This document shows, one piece after another, positions 9,521 to 20,431 of a stretch of DNA of 64,000 nucleotides. Position numbers and translations under genes: made by a program. The notes under the pieces are model-generated. The model was not told the DNA's origin, did not search any database, and worked only from the letters and a program-made list of their open reading frames with translations. Positions within the stretch are counted from its first letter, which is position 1. Each line of letters opens with the position of its first letter. This DNA comes from Asticcacaulis sp. EMRT-3 (lineage in GTDB: Bacteria; Pseudomonadota; Alphaproteobacteria; Caulobacterales; Caulobacteraceae): the NCBI RefSeq assembly GCF_030027245.1, contig NZ_JASERT010000001.1, forward strand, positions 2,100,501 to 2,164,500, in the 5' to 3' direction.

Positions 9521-10720
9521 TCAGGCGATTTTGGCAGCGCGTCCTGTTTCGGGCAGCAACAGCTTTTTGACATTGCGCGCCGCTTGCCGGATGCGGTTTT
9601 CGTTTTCGACCAGACCGAGCCGCACATAGCCTTCGCCATATTCGCCAAAGCCCAGACCCGGCGCCACGGCGACATGGGCTTCTTCGATCAGCATCTTGGC
9701 GAAGTCCATCGAGCCCATATGCTCAAACTTTGGCGGAATTTTCGCCCAGGCGAACATCGAAGCCGGCGGCGGCGGAATATCCCAGCCCGCGCGCTTCATC
9801 GAATCGATCAGCACATCGCGGCGCGACTTATAGGTGGCGCGAATCTCGGCGACATTGTCCTGCGGCCCATTCAGCGCGGCGGCGGCAGCCACCTGAATCG
9901 GCGCGAAACCACCGTAATCGAGATAGGATTTGACACGGGCGAGCGCCGCGCAAATCTCAGCATTGCCGACCACCATGCCGACGCGCCAGCCGGCCATCGC
10001 ATAGGTTTTCGACAGCGAATTGATCTCGACCGAACGCTCCATCGCGCCCTCGACCTGCAAAAGCGAAGGCGGCGGATTGTCCTCGAAATAGATTTCCGAA
10101 TAGGCGATGTCGGACAGCACGATCAGGTCGTGCTTTTTGGCGATGCGGATCACCTCTTTATAGAAGTCGAGATCGACCCATTGCGCCGTCGGATTGGACG
10201 GATAGGACACGATCATCACGGTCGGCGTCGGCACCGAATGCTTGACCGCCTTATCGATGCCCGACAGATACTGCTCCGGCGACAGGGCGGGCACATGGCG
10301 GATCACGCCGCCCGCCATCAGGAAACCAAAGGCATGGATCGGATAGGCCGGATTGGGGCAGATGACCGTATCGCCGGGCGCGGTGATCGCCATAGCCAGA
10401 TTGGCAAAGCCTTCCTTGGAGCCCAGCGTGGCCACAACCTGCGTATCGGGATTGAGCTTCACGCCATAACGGCGGTCATAATAACCGGCCATCGCCTTGC
10501 GCAGGCCATGCACGCCCTTTGATACCGAATAGCCGTGCGTTTTTGGCTTCTGCACCGTTTCGATCAGCTTATCGACAATGTGCGGCGCAGTGGCCATGTC
10601 GGGATTGCCCATGCCGAAATCGATCACATCCACGCCTTGCGCTCGCAGGCGTGCCTTGACCTTATTGACTTCTTCGAAGACATAGGGGGGCAGACGGCGG
10701 ATGCGATAAAAGTCGCGCAT
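9521..10720 (-). CDS. alaC: Class I/II aminotransferase, AlaC-like
   Basis: 399 residues from ATG 10720. Fold-type I PLP enzyme with the Schiff-base lysine in SLSKTYAMAGWRVG and NPDMATAPHIV at the N-terminus. The start MRDFYRIRRLPPYVFEEVNKVKA is characteristic of the AlaC/YfdZ group of glutamate-pyruvate aminotransferases. The probable role is alanine synthesis from pyruvate and glutamate; other aspartate-family substrates are possible. The longer frame to 10798 has no homology. No partner genes lie next to it. Confidence 0.85.
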   Translation of the reverse strand: MRDFYRIRRLPPYVFEEVNKVKARLRAQGVDVIDFGMGNPDMATAPHIVDKLIETVQKPKTHGYSVSKGVHGLRKAMAGYYDRRYGVKLNPDTQVVATLGSKEGFANLAMAITAPGDTVICPNPAYPIHAFGFLMAGGVIRHVPALSPEQYLSGIDKAVKHSVPTPTVMIVSYPSNPTAQWVDLDFYKEVIRIAKKHDLIVLSDIAYSEIYFEDNPPPSLLQVEGAMERSVEINSLSKTYAMAGWRVGMVVGNAEICAALARVKSYLDYGGFAPIQVAAAAALNGPQDNVAEIRATYKSRRDVLIDSMKRAGWDIPPPPASMFAWAKIPPKFEHMGSMDFAKMLIEEAHVAVAPGLGFGEYGEGYVRLGLVENENRIRQAARNVKKLLLPETGRAAKIA

Positions 10721-10863
10721 GGCGAAACAGGACCTCAAACAGGGGTTGGATGGAAGCGCCCATATGGCGCATCCGGCCGCTTTTGTCATCCTTTTCACGC
10801 AAAAATTTTTGCTGCTGCCGCCGCAATTCGGAAATTATTGCGTGCCTTAAGATATTTGTGCGC

Positions 10864-10890
10864 AAAACCCCGGCTTTTGTCAGGCCGGGG
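10864..10890 (-). terminator. Terminator after the chemoreceptor gene
   Basis: Minus-strand stem CCCCGGC / GCCGGGG followed by TTTT, 26 bp past the chemoreceptor stop. Confidence 0.8.
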
Positions 10891-10915
10891 TCGCAGTCTT
10901 TTACTCGATCGGGCC

Positions 10916-12621
10916 TCAAGCCGCCCTGACATTGGCCAGGAAGCGGTTCATTTCGTGGTTCAGCCGTTCGGCCTGTTCGGCCAGTTCGCCTGAAGAACTC
11001 AAGACCTGGCTGGCGGCGGCACCGGTCTGTTCGGCAGCTTCGGCCACGCCCGAAATATTGGAAGTGACCTCCGACGTGCCGATCGAGGCCTGGGCCACGG
11101 CCTGCACGATTTCCTGCGTGGCGGCGTTTTGCTGCTCCACCGCCGAAGCGATGGCGGTGCTGGTAGAATTGATCTCGGTAATGGTGCGGGTAATGCTCTG
11201 AATGGCCCCGACCGCCCGGCTGGTGGTTTCCTGAATCTGACCGATCTTGTCGGAAATATCCGTGGTCGCCTTGCTGGTCTGGCCAGCCAGCGCCTTGACC
11301 TCCGAGGCCACCACCGCAAAGCCCCGCCCGGCTTCTCCGGCGCGCGCCGATTCGATGGTGGCGTTGAGCGCCAGCAGATTGGTCTGGGCGGCGAGGCCGG
11401 AAATCGTATCGACCACGCTGCCGATTGAGGCCGCCACCGCGCTCAGTTCGGCCACCACCTGGGCGGCGCGGTCGGCTTCGTGCACCGCTTCGCTGGAAAT
11501 GCCCGCCGAGGTTTCGACCTGGCGGCCGATTTCCGATACCGAAGCGCCCAGTTCTTCCGCCGCACTGGCCACCGAGGTGACATTGGCGCCCGCCTCTTCT
11601 GCGGCGCTGGACACGGCCAGGGATTGCGCCGAAGCCTCATGCGCCGTGGCGGAAAGCTGCGAAGCCGCCGCCTGCATTTCCGTGGCCGCCGACGACACCA
11701 TCGAGACAATGCCACCGACCGATCTTTCGAAATCGTCGGCCATGTCGAGCATGACCTTCTTGCGTTCGGCTTCGGAACGCAGCTTTTGCGCGCTGGCCTC
11801 GGCCTCCAGATCGCGTGCCTTGACGGCATTATCGCGGAAAACCATCAGTCCCTTGGCAATGTCGCCGCATTCATCGCCGCGCTCCACACCGCTGATATTG
11901 GTGTCAAGACGGCCATCGGCCAGCTTGCGCAGCTCTTCCACCGAGCGGTTGATCGGCTTTGAAATGCCGTAGGTGGCCAGCAGCCAGCCAATCACCATGC
12001 CAAACACGATGCCGCCGATGGCCACGCCGATCATCAGCACAATGGCTCCGGCGGCGGCGGATTGCGCCTGCCGGACGATCTTGTCACCACGCTGACCGAC
12101 ATGATCGGCATAGGATTTCACGTCCGCCTCCAGCGTATTGGCGAGTTGGCGATTGGCCTGCACCTGGGCGTCGATCTGCTTTTGCTCGTCCGTCAGGTGG
12201 ATGGCGGAACTCAGCTTTTCCTCGACATCGTAGCCCTTGACCAGTTGCGCCGTATAGGCCCGGTATTCCTCTTCGATCTTGTCGAGCATGGCCTGCTCAC
12301 TGGCGTCGGCGCTGCCCCGCGCTTCCTGAAGCCGCTTATGGAAATCCTCTTCATTCACCTGCGTGCTCTGGCGGGCCGATGCGATACTGGCCAAAGACGG
12401 ATCGGCCGCGACACGGTATTCAGTCCGGTTCATGGCGATGACATTCTGATTGATACGCGCGCCACGGGTGGCGTCATTATCGACGGTCACCACCGTGGTC
12501 AGGCTGGACGTCATGTCGTGAATACGGGTCACGCCGAAATAGGCGACGATCACCGTGGTCAGACTCATCAATCCGATCAGGTACAGTAGTTTGGTTTGAT
12601 CTTTAGGTCTTGCAGTTTCAT
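10916..12621 (-). CDS. Methyl-accepting chemotaxis protein, N-terminal frameshift
   Basis: The intact frame (10916-12571, 551 codons) starts inside the first membrane helix. It has a four-helix sensor region, a second helix near residues 173-200, a HAMP domain ([19 protein letters not shown]) and the signalling hairpin with [21 protein letters not shown] better start, ATG 12621 behind GGGGG, reads MKLQDLKIK and then shifts frame. Adding one A in the AAACC run at about 12595-12597 would give ...[16 protein letters not shown], the missing start of helix 1. So the gene has a one-base frameshift at codon 9-10, real or a sequencing error. Ligand unknown. Confidence 0.85.
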
Positions 12622-12657
12622 TCCAGGCCCCCTTGCTGCCATAAGAATTGAATACGC

Positions 12658-13056
12658 TTAGTCGTGCCCCGGAAGTCTCTCGTCCAGCCAGTCCAGCGCC
12701 GCGTAAGTGGCCTGAAAGGCTTTCATGTCGTCATAAGGAAACAAGTGCGAAACCGTTGCCACCCGCGCCCGGTCATAGGGTCGGCGTGAAACGACCGCCA
12801 CCCTGCCTGTATAGTCCAGCGCCTGCGTCAGATGCGCCCACTGTGCCGCCAGATGCTCAAAGTCATGATAGTCGATCTGGCCGTGATATTTGCGCAGGTC
12901 GAGCAGGCGCCGCCACGCCCATATCTGCTCGGTCTGCCTGTAGATGGCGATGAGCCGATCCACCGCCTCATGGCCCGGCATGTCGCCGATCAAACGCAGG
13001 GTCAGGATATTGCGGCGGTCATCGCGGTCGGTGTGGATATGACAAGTCTCAGGCAT
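12658..13056 (-). CDS. Hypothetical cytosolic protein
   Basis: 132 residues from ATG 13056 ([20 protein letters not shown]). The alternating strand/helix pattern, with [39 protein letters not shown] and [19 protein letters not shown], recalls STAS/SpoIIAA-like folds, but I cannot assign a family. No signal peptide. It lies 36 bp upstream of the chemoreceptor on the same strand, so an accessory role in signalling is conceivable but unproven. Confidence 0.6.
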   Translation of the reverse strand: MPETCHIHTDRDDRRNILTLRLIGDMPGHEAVDRLIAIYRQTEQIWAWRRLLDLRKYHGQIDYHDFEHLAAQWAHLTQALDYTGRVAVVSRRPYDRARVATVSHLFPYDDMKAFQATYAALDWLDERLPGHD

Positions 13057-13200
13057 ATGAAGACTTTCTGTGTCGGCGGCCCCGAATTGCCGCCAGAAAG
13101 ACGACGCTCCGGCTCCGACCGAAAATAGACACATCCGCCCATTGTTCCACCCTGTCCGAACGTCAACTTCAGGGTGAGCAACTATGGCCGAATCGCTTGA

Positions 13201-13221
13201 TTCGATAATTCGATTATCGAA
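13201..13221. promoter_or_regulatory. Perfect inverted repeat, possible operator
   Basis: Nine-bp arms TTCGATAAT and ATTATCGAA are separated by TCG. The site lies in the intergenic region between divergent genes (12658-13056 minus and 13307-13612 plus). A TTAA-N7-TTAC sequence resembling a CtrA half-consensus follows at 13230-13244. The bound protein is unknown; the nearby XRE protein is one candidate. Confidence 0.4.
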
Positions 13222-13306
13222 TTGAGGTCTTAAGAATATATTACCGTTAACGCCCGCCTTCCGGCAGGCCGCGAATCCTTGTCATGAAACTTCGAGAAAA
13301 TGCTCC

Positions 13307-13612
13307 ATGCTTTACGAGACCGTTCTTATTCTGAACCCGGCGCACGAAAATGTCGCTGAAGCATTTGAATTTAAAGCATTTCTTGACAATGTGGCAGGTC
13401 GAGGCGACTGGCTGATCCTGGAGGGGCCCAAGGCGGCTGACGGCCAGGGCGACATCCGTCTGCGGCTGCTCTGTCCGCAGGCCGCCCTGATGCGTTTGCA
13501 ATGGGCAGATATTACCGAAGGGAAAAAGCGCGTCGTCAGCGACCGTCCGCTCAGCGATGACGAAATCGCCCGCCATCGACAATCCTTTAATGGGCGCTTT
13601 CCGTGGGAATAG
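13307..13612 (+). CDS. Small hypothetical protein
   Basis: 101 residues (MLYETVLILNPAHENVAEAF), soluble and without recognised motifs. The end contains DDEIARHRQSFNGRFPWE. Composition matches neighbouring genes and the frame is the only plausible one. Function unknown. It is followed by a convergent XRE-type regulator. Confidence 0.45.
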   Translation: MLYETVLILNPAHENVAEAFEFKAFLDNVAGRGDWLILEGPKAADGQGDIRLRLLCPQAALMRLQWADITEGKKRVVSDRPLSDDEIARHRQSFNGRFPWE

Positions 13613-13633
13613 CGATACGGCAGTGTCAGCTTT

Positions 13634-13906
13634 TCAGGCGTCGCGCGGGCGTTTTCGGCACATCCTGCCGTGGATATGCGCAATGGTCGCCGCCGGATCG
13701 ATTTCGAGAATGATACACAGATCGATGAATTCGATCAGCTCAAGCCGTCGATCACAGGTTTCGATTTTGGCAATCACGCTTTGGTGGCGGTTCCATTTCC
13801 GGGCGAGATCATATTGGCTCAGGGCAAGGCCTGTCCGCGCCTTGATAAGCGCATCAATCGCCATTTGGTAAAATTCGCTCGGAAGACTCTTGGTGGTACG
13901 ACTCAA
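13634..13906 (-). CDS. XRE-type helix-turn-helix protein
   Basis: 90 residues. A helix-turn-helix of the Cro/C1 type is visible in ALIKARTGLALSQYDLARKW followed by HQSVIAKIETCDRRLELIEF. This is the standard xre layout (SQxxLAxxxxxxQSxIxKIExxxRxLxxxE), so DNA binding is likely. No effector domain. It converges with the small gene at 13307-13612. Target unknown; the perfect palindrome at 13201-13221 is a possible site. Confidence 0.7.
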   Translation of the reverse strand: MSRTTKSLPSEFYQMAIDALIKARTGLALSQYDLARKWNRHQSVIAKIETCDRRLELIEFIDLCIILEIDPAATIAHIHGRMCRKRPRDA

Positions 13907-14077
13907 TGCGATTATCCGAAAGACAAGAGTTTACACGTGATCACAAAACACGATTCGCCCTTATGGCGAAACCAGATCCTGTAAATAATACCATAGATTT
14001 CAGACAGGCGGCGCTGAGGACACGATTGCGCCGGGCCGCTCAAAAGCCCATATTGACGACCTGAAAAGGAGGCCGCC

Positions 14078-14782
14078 ATGCGCCGTATTCTGCTTGCTGT
14101 TCTGGTGATTGTTCTGGTGGGCCTGCTGACCGGACTGGGCATATGGCAGGTGCAGAGGCTGGCCTGGAAAACCGACCTGATCGCGCGCGTCAATGCCCGC
14201 GTTCATGCGCCGGTCACGCCGCCGCCCGCTGCGGGGGTAGCCGTGACGCGCGAAGGCGATGAATACCGCCACGTCCGGGTCAGTGGCCACCTGCTCAATA
14301 AGGATGAATCACAGGTCTATACCTTAAGCGAACTTGGGGCCGGTTACTGGGTGATGACGCCGCTGAAGACCGATGACGGCCGCATCATCTATATCAATCG
14401 CGGCTTTGTGCCGATGGACAAAAAAGCCCCGTCCACCCGCCCGCAAGGCCAGACCGAAGGCGAGGTGACCATTACCGGCCTGTTGCGCATGAGTGAGACG
14501 AAGGGCTGGCTGTTCCAGCAGGCCAATGACCCGGCCCATGATCTGTGGTATCGCCGCGACATCGCCGTCATGGCGCAAAAGCACCATCTGGGGCCGGTGG
14601 CGCCCTATTTTATCGATGCCGACACCACACCTAATCCCGGCGGCTGGCCAAGGGGCGGCCTGACCGTGATCCATTTCCCCAACAGCCATCTGCAATATGC
14701 CATCACATGGTTTGCTCTGGCCATCATGCTGGCAGGCGCATCAATCTGGCTGACATGGTTCCGCAAGCCGGACGAGGAATAA
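14078..14782 (+). CDS. SURF1-family cytochrome oxidase assembly protein
   Basis: 234 residues with an N-terminal membrane helix (ILLAVLVIVLVGLLTGLGIW), the SURF1 motif GIWQVQRLAWKTDLIARV, a periplasmic domain with VNRGF-like YINRGFVPMD, and a C-terminal helix (WFALAIMLAGASIWL). SURF1 proteins help insert heme a into oxidase subunit I. A ribosome site (AAAAGGAGG) precedes ATG 14078. No oxidase genes adjoin it, which is unusual since alphaproteobacterial surf1 genes often sit by a ctaC/E cluster. Confidence 0.88.
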   Translation: MRRILLAVLVIVLVGLLTGLGIWQVQRLAWKTDLIARVNARVHAPVTPPPAAGVAVTREGDEYRHVRVSGHLLNKDESQVYTLSELGAGYWVMTPLKTDDGRIIYINRGFVPMDKKAPSTRPQGQTEGEVTITGLLRMSETKGWLFQQANDPAHDLWYRRDIAVMAQKHHLGPVAPYFIDADTTPNPGGWPRGGLTVIHFPNSHLQYAITWFALAIMLAGASIWLTWFRKPDEE

Positions 14783-14794
14783 GGAAGATTTTTT

Positions 14795-14935
14795 ACCACA
14801 GAAAACACGGAAAGCACGGACGCCTTCGGGCGCAGGCCACGCCTTCTGATGACGCGCACAGTACGACAATTTGGTGATCCGCGTCTTAGTATTCAGGCAA
14901 ACACGATTATCCGTGTTTTTTGTGCCTTTCGTGGT
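14795..14935. repeat. Inverted-repeat element with ACCACAGAAAACAC ends
   Basis: The left end reads ACCACAGAAAACACGGAAAG and the right end is its imperfect reverse complement (ending CCTTTCGTGGT). The interior of about 90 bp has no gene. This resembles a widespread bacterial intergenic repeat type with accacagAA...cac ends. It lies between the SURF1 stop and another repeat. Confidence 0.6.
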
Positions 14936-14944
14936 TCAAATCCT

Positions 14945-15048
14945 TAGAGCAAGATGACTTTAGATAGACTCGTCATCTCGCTCTAAGGATTTGCTTACGC
15001 ATCATGTTTTTCCAAAAAGTGGCATCCACTTTTTGGCATGATGCTCTA
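14945..15048. repeat. MITE-like bipartite repeat, family B
   Basis: Bounded by TAGAGC and GCTCTA. Arm 1 is AGAGCaAGATGAC ... GTCATCTcGCTCT. Arm 2 is GCATCATG ... CCAAAAAGTGG cat CCACTTTTTGG ... CATGATGC. It has the same architecture as families A and C with different sequence. Its right end supplies the TAG stop of the GH5 gene (15046-15048). Confidence 0.85.
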
Positions 15049-16077
15049 AAACGCCGCCTTCGCCGTCGCTTTCAGACCGTCCGGCCCATTGACCACGTCC
15101 TCGCCATGCTGCGTCAGCCGGGCCTTGCCGTAATCGCGCGACATATCAAGCACCTGCGAAGCCCCGCCATTGCCCTTCCAGCTCCAGGCGATCCAGCCCA
15201 CACCCTTAGCTTGCGCCTCGTGCATCAGATACAGATGATCGACGCTGCTGCCGTCCTCGACCAGTTGGCTGGAGCCGAATTCGCCGATGATGAAGGGCAC
15301 GCCGGTGGCTTTCAGCGCATCGATATTGGCGTCGATCTTCTCGCGGCTGTTCCACGGTTTATTATAGGCATGGACGCTGAGGATCAAATTGTGGCGCGGA
15401 TCGGCGGCCTGTAACGCCGCGCCGCGTCCTTCCAGAAAACTGGAAACATTCTGGCCACAATCGGCGGCGTCGATCACCAGCGGCATCCGATAGCCGTGAC
15501 CGCGCAGGGCGCTGACCAGCTCGCTATAGGTCGAGATATAGCTGCGGAAATGATTATCCGACGTGCCCCATTCATTGGCGATATTGAGCATCAGATAGGG
15601 CTGGTATTTGCGATCATTCAGCACCTGCGCCCAGCGGTTCATCCACAGGGCCTGAACGTGAAAACGCAGGGCCGTGCTGTCGTGCGAGCAGGTGACATCC
15701 TGCTCCCACAGCATCACCATGACCGGCATTTTTAAGCGCACCGCCTGATTTAACGCCCGGCGCAGATCGTGGGCCGAGGTATTGGCGCGCAGTTCGAGGC
15801 GGATGATATTGGCGCCGCTGGCCTTGATGGCCTTGATGGCCGACCAGGCGCGTCCGGGCCGGTCGCCATATTGCAGATTGACGCCGCGCATGATGAAGGG
15901 CGCGCCATCGGGCGTGAAAATCTGACCGTCACGCGCCTCAAAAACCGCAGGCGGCGGGCCGCGCTCCGGCAGCAGGCCGAAACCGTTGCGCCAGACGGAG
16001 GCGCAGCCCGTCAGGCCGTAAATTATCAGGTTTACGGCCAGCAAAGCGGTCAGGATGCGGCGCAGGCGTGTCGTCAT
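15046..16077 (-). CDS. GH5 (mannanase-like) glycoside hydrolase lipoprotein
   Basis: 343 residues. The N-terminus has a basic start, hydrophobic stretch and lipobox LTGC, so it is an export lipoprotein. The catalytic acid/base lies in LNIANEWG and the nucleophile in FIIGEFG. The C-terminal GVGWIAWSWKGNG and VVNGPDGLKAT match bacterial endo-beta-1,4-mannanases of subfamily GH5_8 as I know them. It would cut mannan or glucomannan at the cell surface. ATG 16077 is chosen because it starts the signal peptide. The TAG stop is inside the adjacent repeat. It is divergent from dnaG. Confidence 0.85.
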   Translation of the reverse strand: MTTRLRRILTALLAVNLIIYGLTGCASVWRNGFGLLPERGPPPAVFEARDGQIFTPDGAPFIMRGVNLQYGDRPGRAWSAIKAIKASGANIIRLELRANTSAHDLRRALNQAVRLKMPVMVMLWEQDVTCSHDSTALRFHVQALWMNRWAQVLNDRKYQPYLMLNIANEWGTSDNHFRSYISTYSELVSALRGHGYRMPLVIDAADCGQNVSSFLEGRGAALQAADPRHNLILSVHAYNKPWNSREKIDANIDALKATGVPFIIGEFGSSQLVEDGSSVDHLYLMHEAQAKGVGWIAWSWKGNGGASQVLDMSRDYGKARLTQHGEDVVNGPDGLKATAKAAF

Positions 16078-16166
16078 CAGGCTTCCTTCCCGCCCATGGT
16101 GCAGCAAAAAGCTGAACGAAGCTTAAAACCCTTCGCAAAAGCCGCGAGTCCGCCTATATTTCGCCG

Positions 16167-18047
16167 GTGCGGTTCGACGATCATTTCCTTGAAGAGTTAA
16201 AAACTCGCCTGAAGCCTTCAGAGGTGATCGGCAAGAGCGTCAAGCTGCGCCGTCAGGGCCGCGAATGGGTGGGGCTGTCGCCCTTCACCAAGGAGAAGAC
16301 GCCCTCCTTCTATGTCAACGACCTGAAGGGCCAGTTCTTCGATTTTTCGTCGGGCAAGAATGGCGACATCATTTCCTTTTTACAGGAAACGGAGCGCCTG
16401 AGCTTTAACGAGGCGATCGAAAAGCTGGCGGGGATGGCGGGCATGGCCCTGCCCGCCGTCACCCCGCAGGCCATCGCCGCCGATATGAAGCGTCAGGGGC
16501 TGGGTGACTGGATGGAATTGGCGCACAAATGGTTCATGGCGCGCCTGCACGACAAAAATCCCGCCGCGCAAAACGCCCGCGACTATCTGACAAAGCGCGG
16601 CCTGTCGGCGGAAGACATCGCCACCTTCGGCCTTGGCTATGCGCCGCGTGACCATACCGCCCTCAAAGACGCGCTGGTGCAGAAAGGCGCGAAAGTCTCC
16701 GAACTGGTCGAATGCGGCCTGCTGATCGAGGTCGAGGGCAAGGCCCCTTATGACCGCTTCCGCGACCGGCTGATGTTTCCTATCGAAGACCAGCGCAATC
16801 ATGTGGTGTCGTTCGGCGGGCGCGCCCTTAATCCCGATGACAAGGCCAAATATCTCAACGGGCCGGAAACACCACTCTTTCACAAGGGCCATATGCTGTT
16901 TGGCCTGCCGCGCGCTCTGAAAATCCTGGGGGCCGAGGAAAAACACGCCGATCTGGTGGTGGTGGAAGGCTATATGGACGTGCTGGCCTGCCAGCGCGCC
17001 AAAATCGCCGCCGTCGCCCCGATGGGCACGGCGCTCACCGAGGAACAGATCGAGCTGTTGTGGCGCAGGCACGACGAACCGGTATTGTGCTTTGATGGCG
17101 ACGCCGCCGGTCAGCGCGCCGCCTATCGCGCGCTCGACCGCGCCCTGCCCAATCTGAAGGCCGGTCGCTCGTTCCGCGTTTGCCTGCTCACCGGCGGCAA
17201 GGATCCCGATGAGGTCTTGCGCGAAAAAGGCGCTCTGGCTTTGCGCGAGGCGCTGAAGGATACCCGGCCCTTCGTCGATATATTGTTTCAGCGCGAAGCC
17301 GAACTGGAGCCGCTCGATACGCCGGAACGCAAGGCCGGTTTCAAAAAGCGCCTGCGCGCCCTGGCCGCCCAGATCGAGGATAAGGACTTAGCCGAGGCCT
17401 ACCGCGAAGACCTGATGGGCCGCTACACCACCCTGATTGCCCCGCCACGCGCCCAGACCCCCTTCACGCCCTTTACGCCTTCTGAACGCAAGGCCTGGAA
17501 GCCGGGGCAGAAGCGCGAGGTTTTCCTGCCGCCGGTCATGCCGGAATCGAAGGCGGCGGCCCACACCCTGTCCACCTCGCTCGATCCGACGGGTGCCGCT
17601 CTGGCGCAGGGCCTGATCGATCAGCCGGACTGGATGGCCGATCAGGTCGAGGCGCTGGAGGCCTATGGTTTCGGCGATCCGGCCCTCGATCCGCTGGCGC
17701 GCGCGCTGGTGGGGCTCAGTTTCCAGCACGAGGGGCTTGACAGGGAAGGATTGAGTCGCCATCTGCACAGGCACGGACTTGGAGCATTATTAGGCGAGAT
17801 TCAAAAGGCGGCCCTCAGATCAGGCGCGCCATTCCTCTCAGGGGATTCATCTCAGGCCGATGCTCATGACCGCTGGTTACAGGCGTTCAACGCGGTATCG
17901 CGTTTGACGGCTTTGGATCGTGCCTTGAATTCAGCCCGCGATCAGGTGGGCACAGAATTTTTTTCACGGCTCAAGCTGGAGCGCGACAGCTTGCGGCGGT
18001 CCTTGAGAAGCGGACAAATCTGGCAGGACGAAAGCACGGAACCTTAA
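16167..18047 (+). CDS. dnaG: DNA primase DnaG
   Basis: 626 residues from a GTG start. The N-terminal CHC2-type domain is followed by the TOPRIM core with VVVEGYMDVLACQRA, FDGDAAGQRAA and GKDPDEVLRE, then a helicase-binding C-terminal domain. It makes RNA primers for replication. The zinc ligands are missing: CPFH is replaced by S-P-F-T (38-41) and the second CxxC by D-F-S-S (59-62), which I believe is common in alphaproteobacterial primases. It is followed directly by rpoD, the usual macromolecular-synthesis order without rpsU. Confidence 0.97.
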   Translation: MRFDDHFLEELKTRLKPSEVIGKSVKLRRQGREWVGLSPFTKEKTPSFYVNDLKGQFFDFSSGKNGDIISFLQETERLSFNEAIEKLAGMAGMALPAVTPQAIAADMKRQGLGDWMELAHKWFMARLHDKNPAAQNARDYLTKRGLSAEDIATFGLGYAPRDHTALKDALVQKGAKVSELVECGLLIEVEGKAPYDRFRDRLMFPIEDQRNHVVSFGGRALNPDDKAKYLNGPETPLFHKGHMLFGLPRALKILGAEEKHADLVVVEGYMDVLACQRAKIAAVAPMGTALTEEQIELLWRRHDEPVLCFDGDAAGQRAAYRALDRALPNLKAGRSFRVCLLTGGKDPDEVLREKGALALREALKDTRPFVDILFQREAELEPLDTPERKAGFKKRLRALAAQIEDKDLAEAYREDLMGRYTTLIAPPRAQTPFTPFTPSERKAWKPGQKREVFLPPVMPESKAAAHTLSTSLDPTGAALAQGLIDQPDWMADQVEALEAYGFGDPALDPLARALVGLSFQHEGLDREGLSRHLHRHGLGALLGEIQKAALRSGAPFLSGDSSQADAHDRWLQAFNAVSRLTALDRALNSARDQVGTEFFSRLKLERDSLRRSLRSGQIWQDESTEP

Positions 18048-18175
18048 GCAAATTCACATTAAGCTTTTGATTTTCGTGTATAAAATCCTCAATAATGACA
18101 TATAGCGGCAGGTTTTTCAAAAAGCCCGGACGCGGAGACACAAATGAACGTGACAGCCTTTTCGAGTGTGGCAGA

Positions 18176-20272
<2,097 letters not shown>

Positions 20273-20298
20273 GGCTCGTATTAAGACATCTTGCTTCA

Positions 20299-20326
20299 CC
20301 CCGCCGGATCGCTCCGGCGGGGTTTT
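20299..20326 (+). terminator. rpoD terminator
   Basis: Perfect ten-bp stem CCCCGCCGGA / TCCGGCGGGG with a four-base loop, followed by TTTT. Confidence 0.9.
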
Positions 20327-20431
20327 GCATTTCATGAAGCGAACCATAACAACCTGAAGATGTATTTTGTAAGAATTATATAAAGCTTATGCCTATAAAA
20401 AGGCTTCAGGATCCATATCGGACATTCCCTC

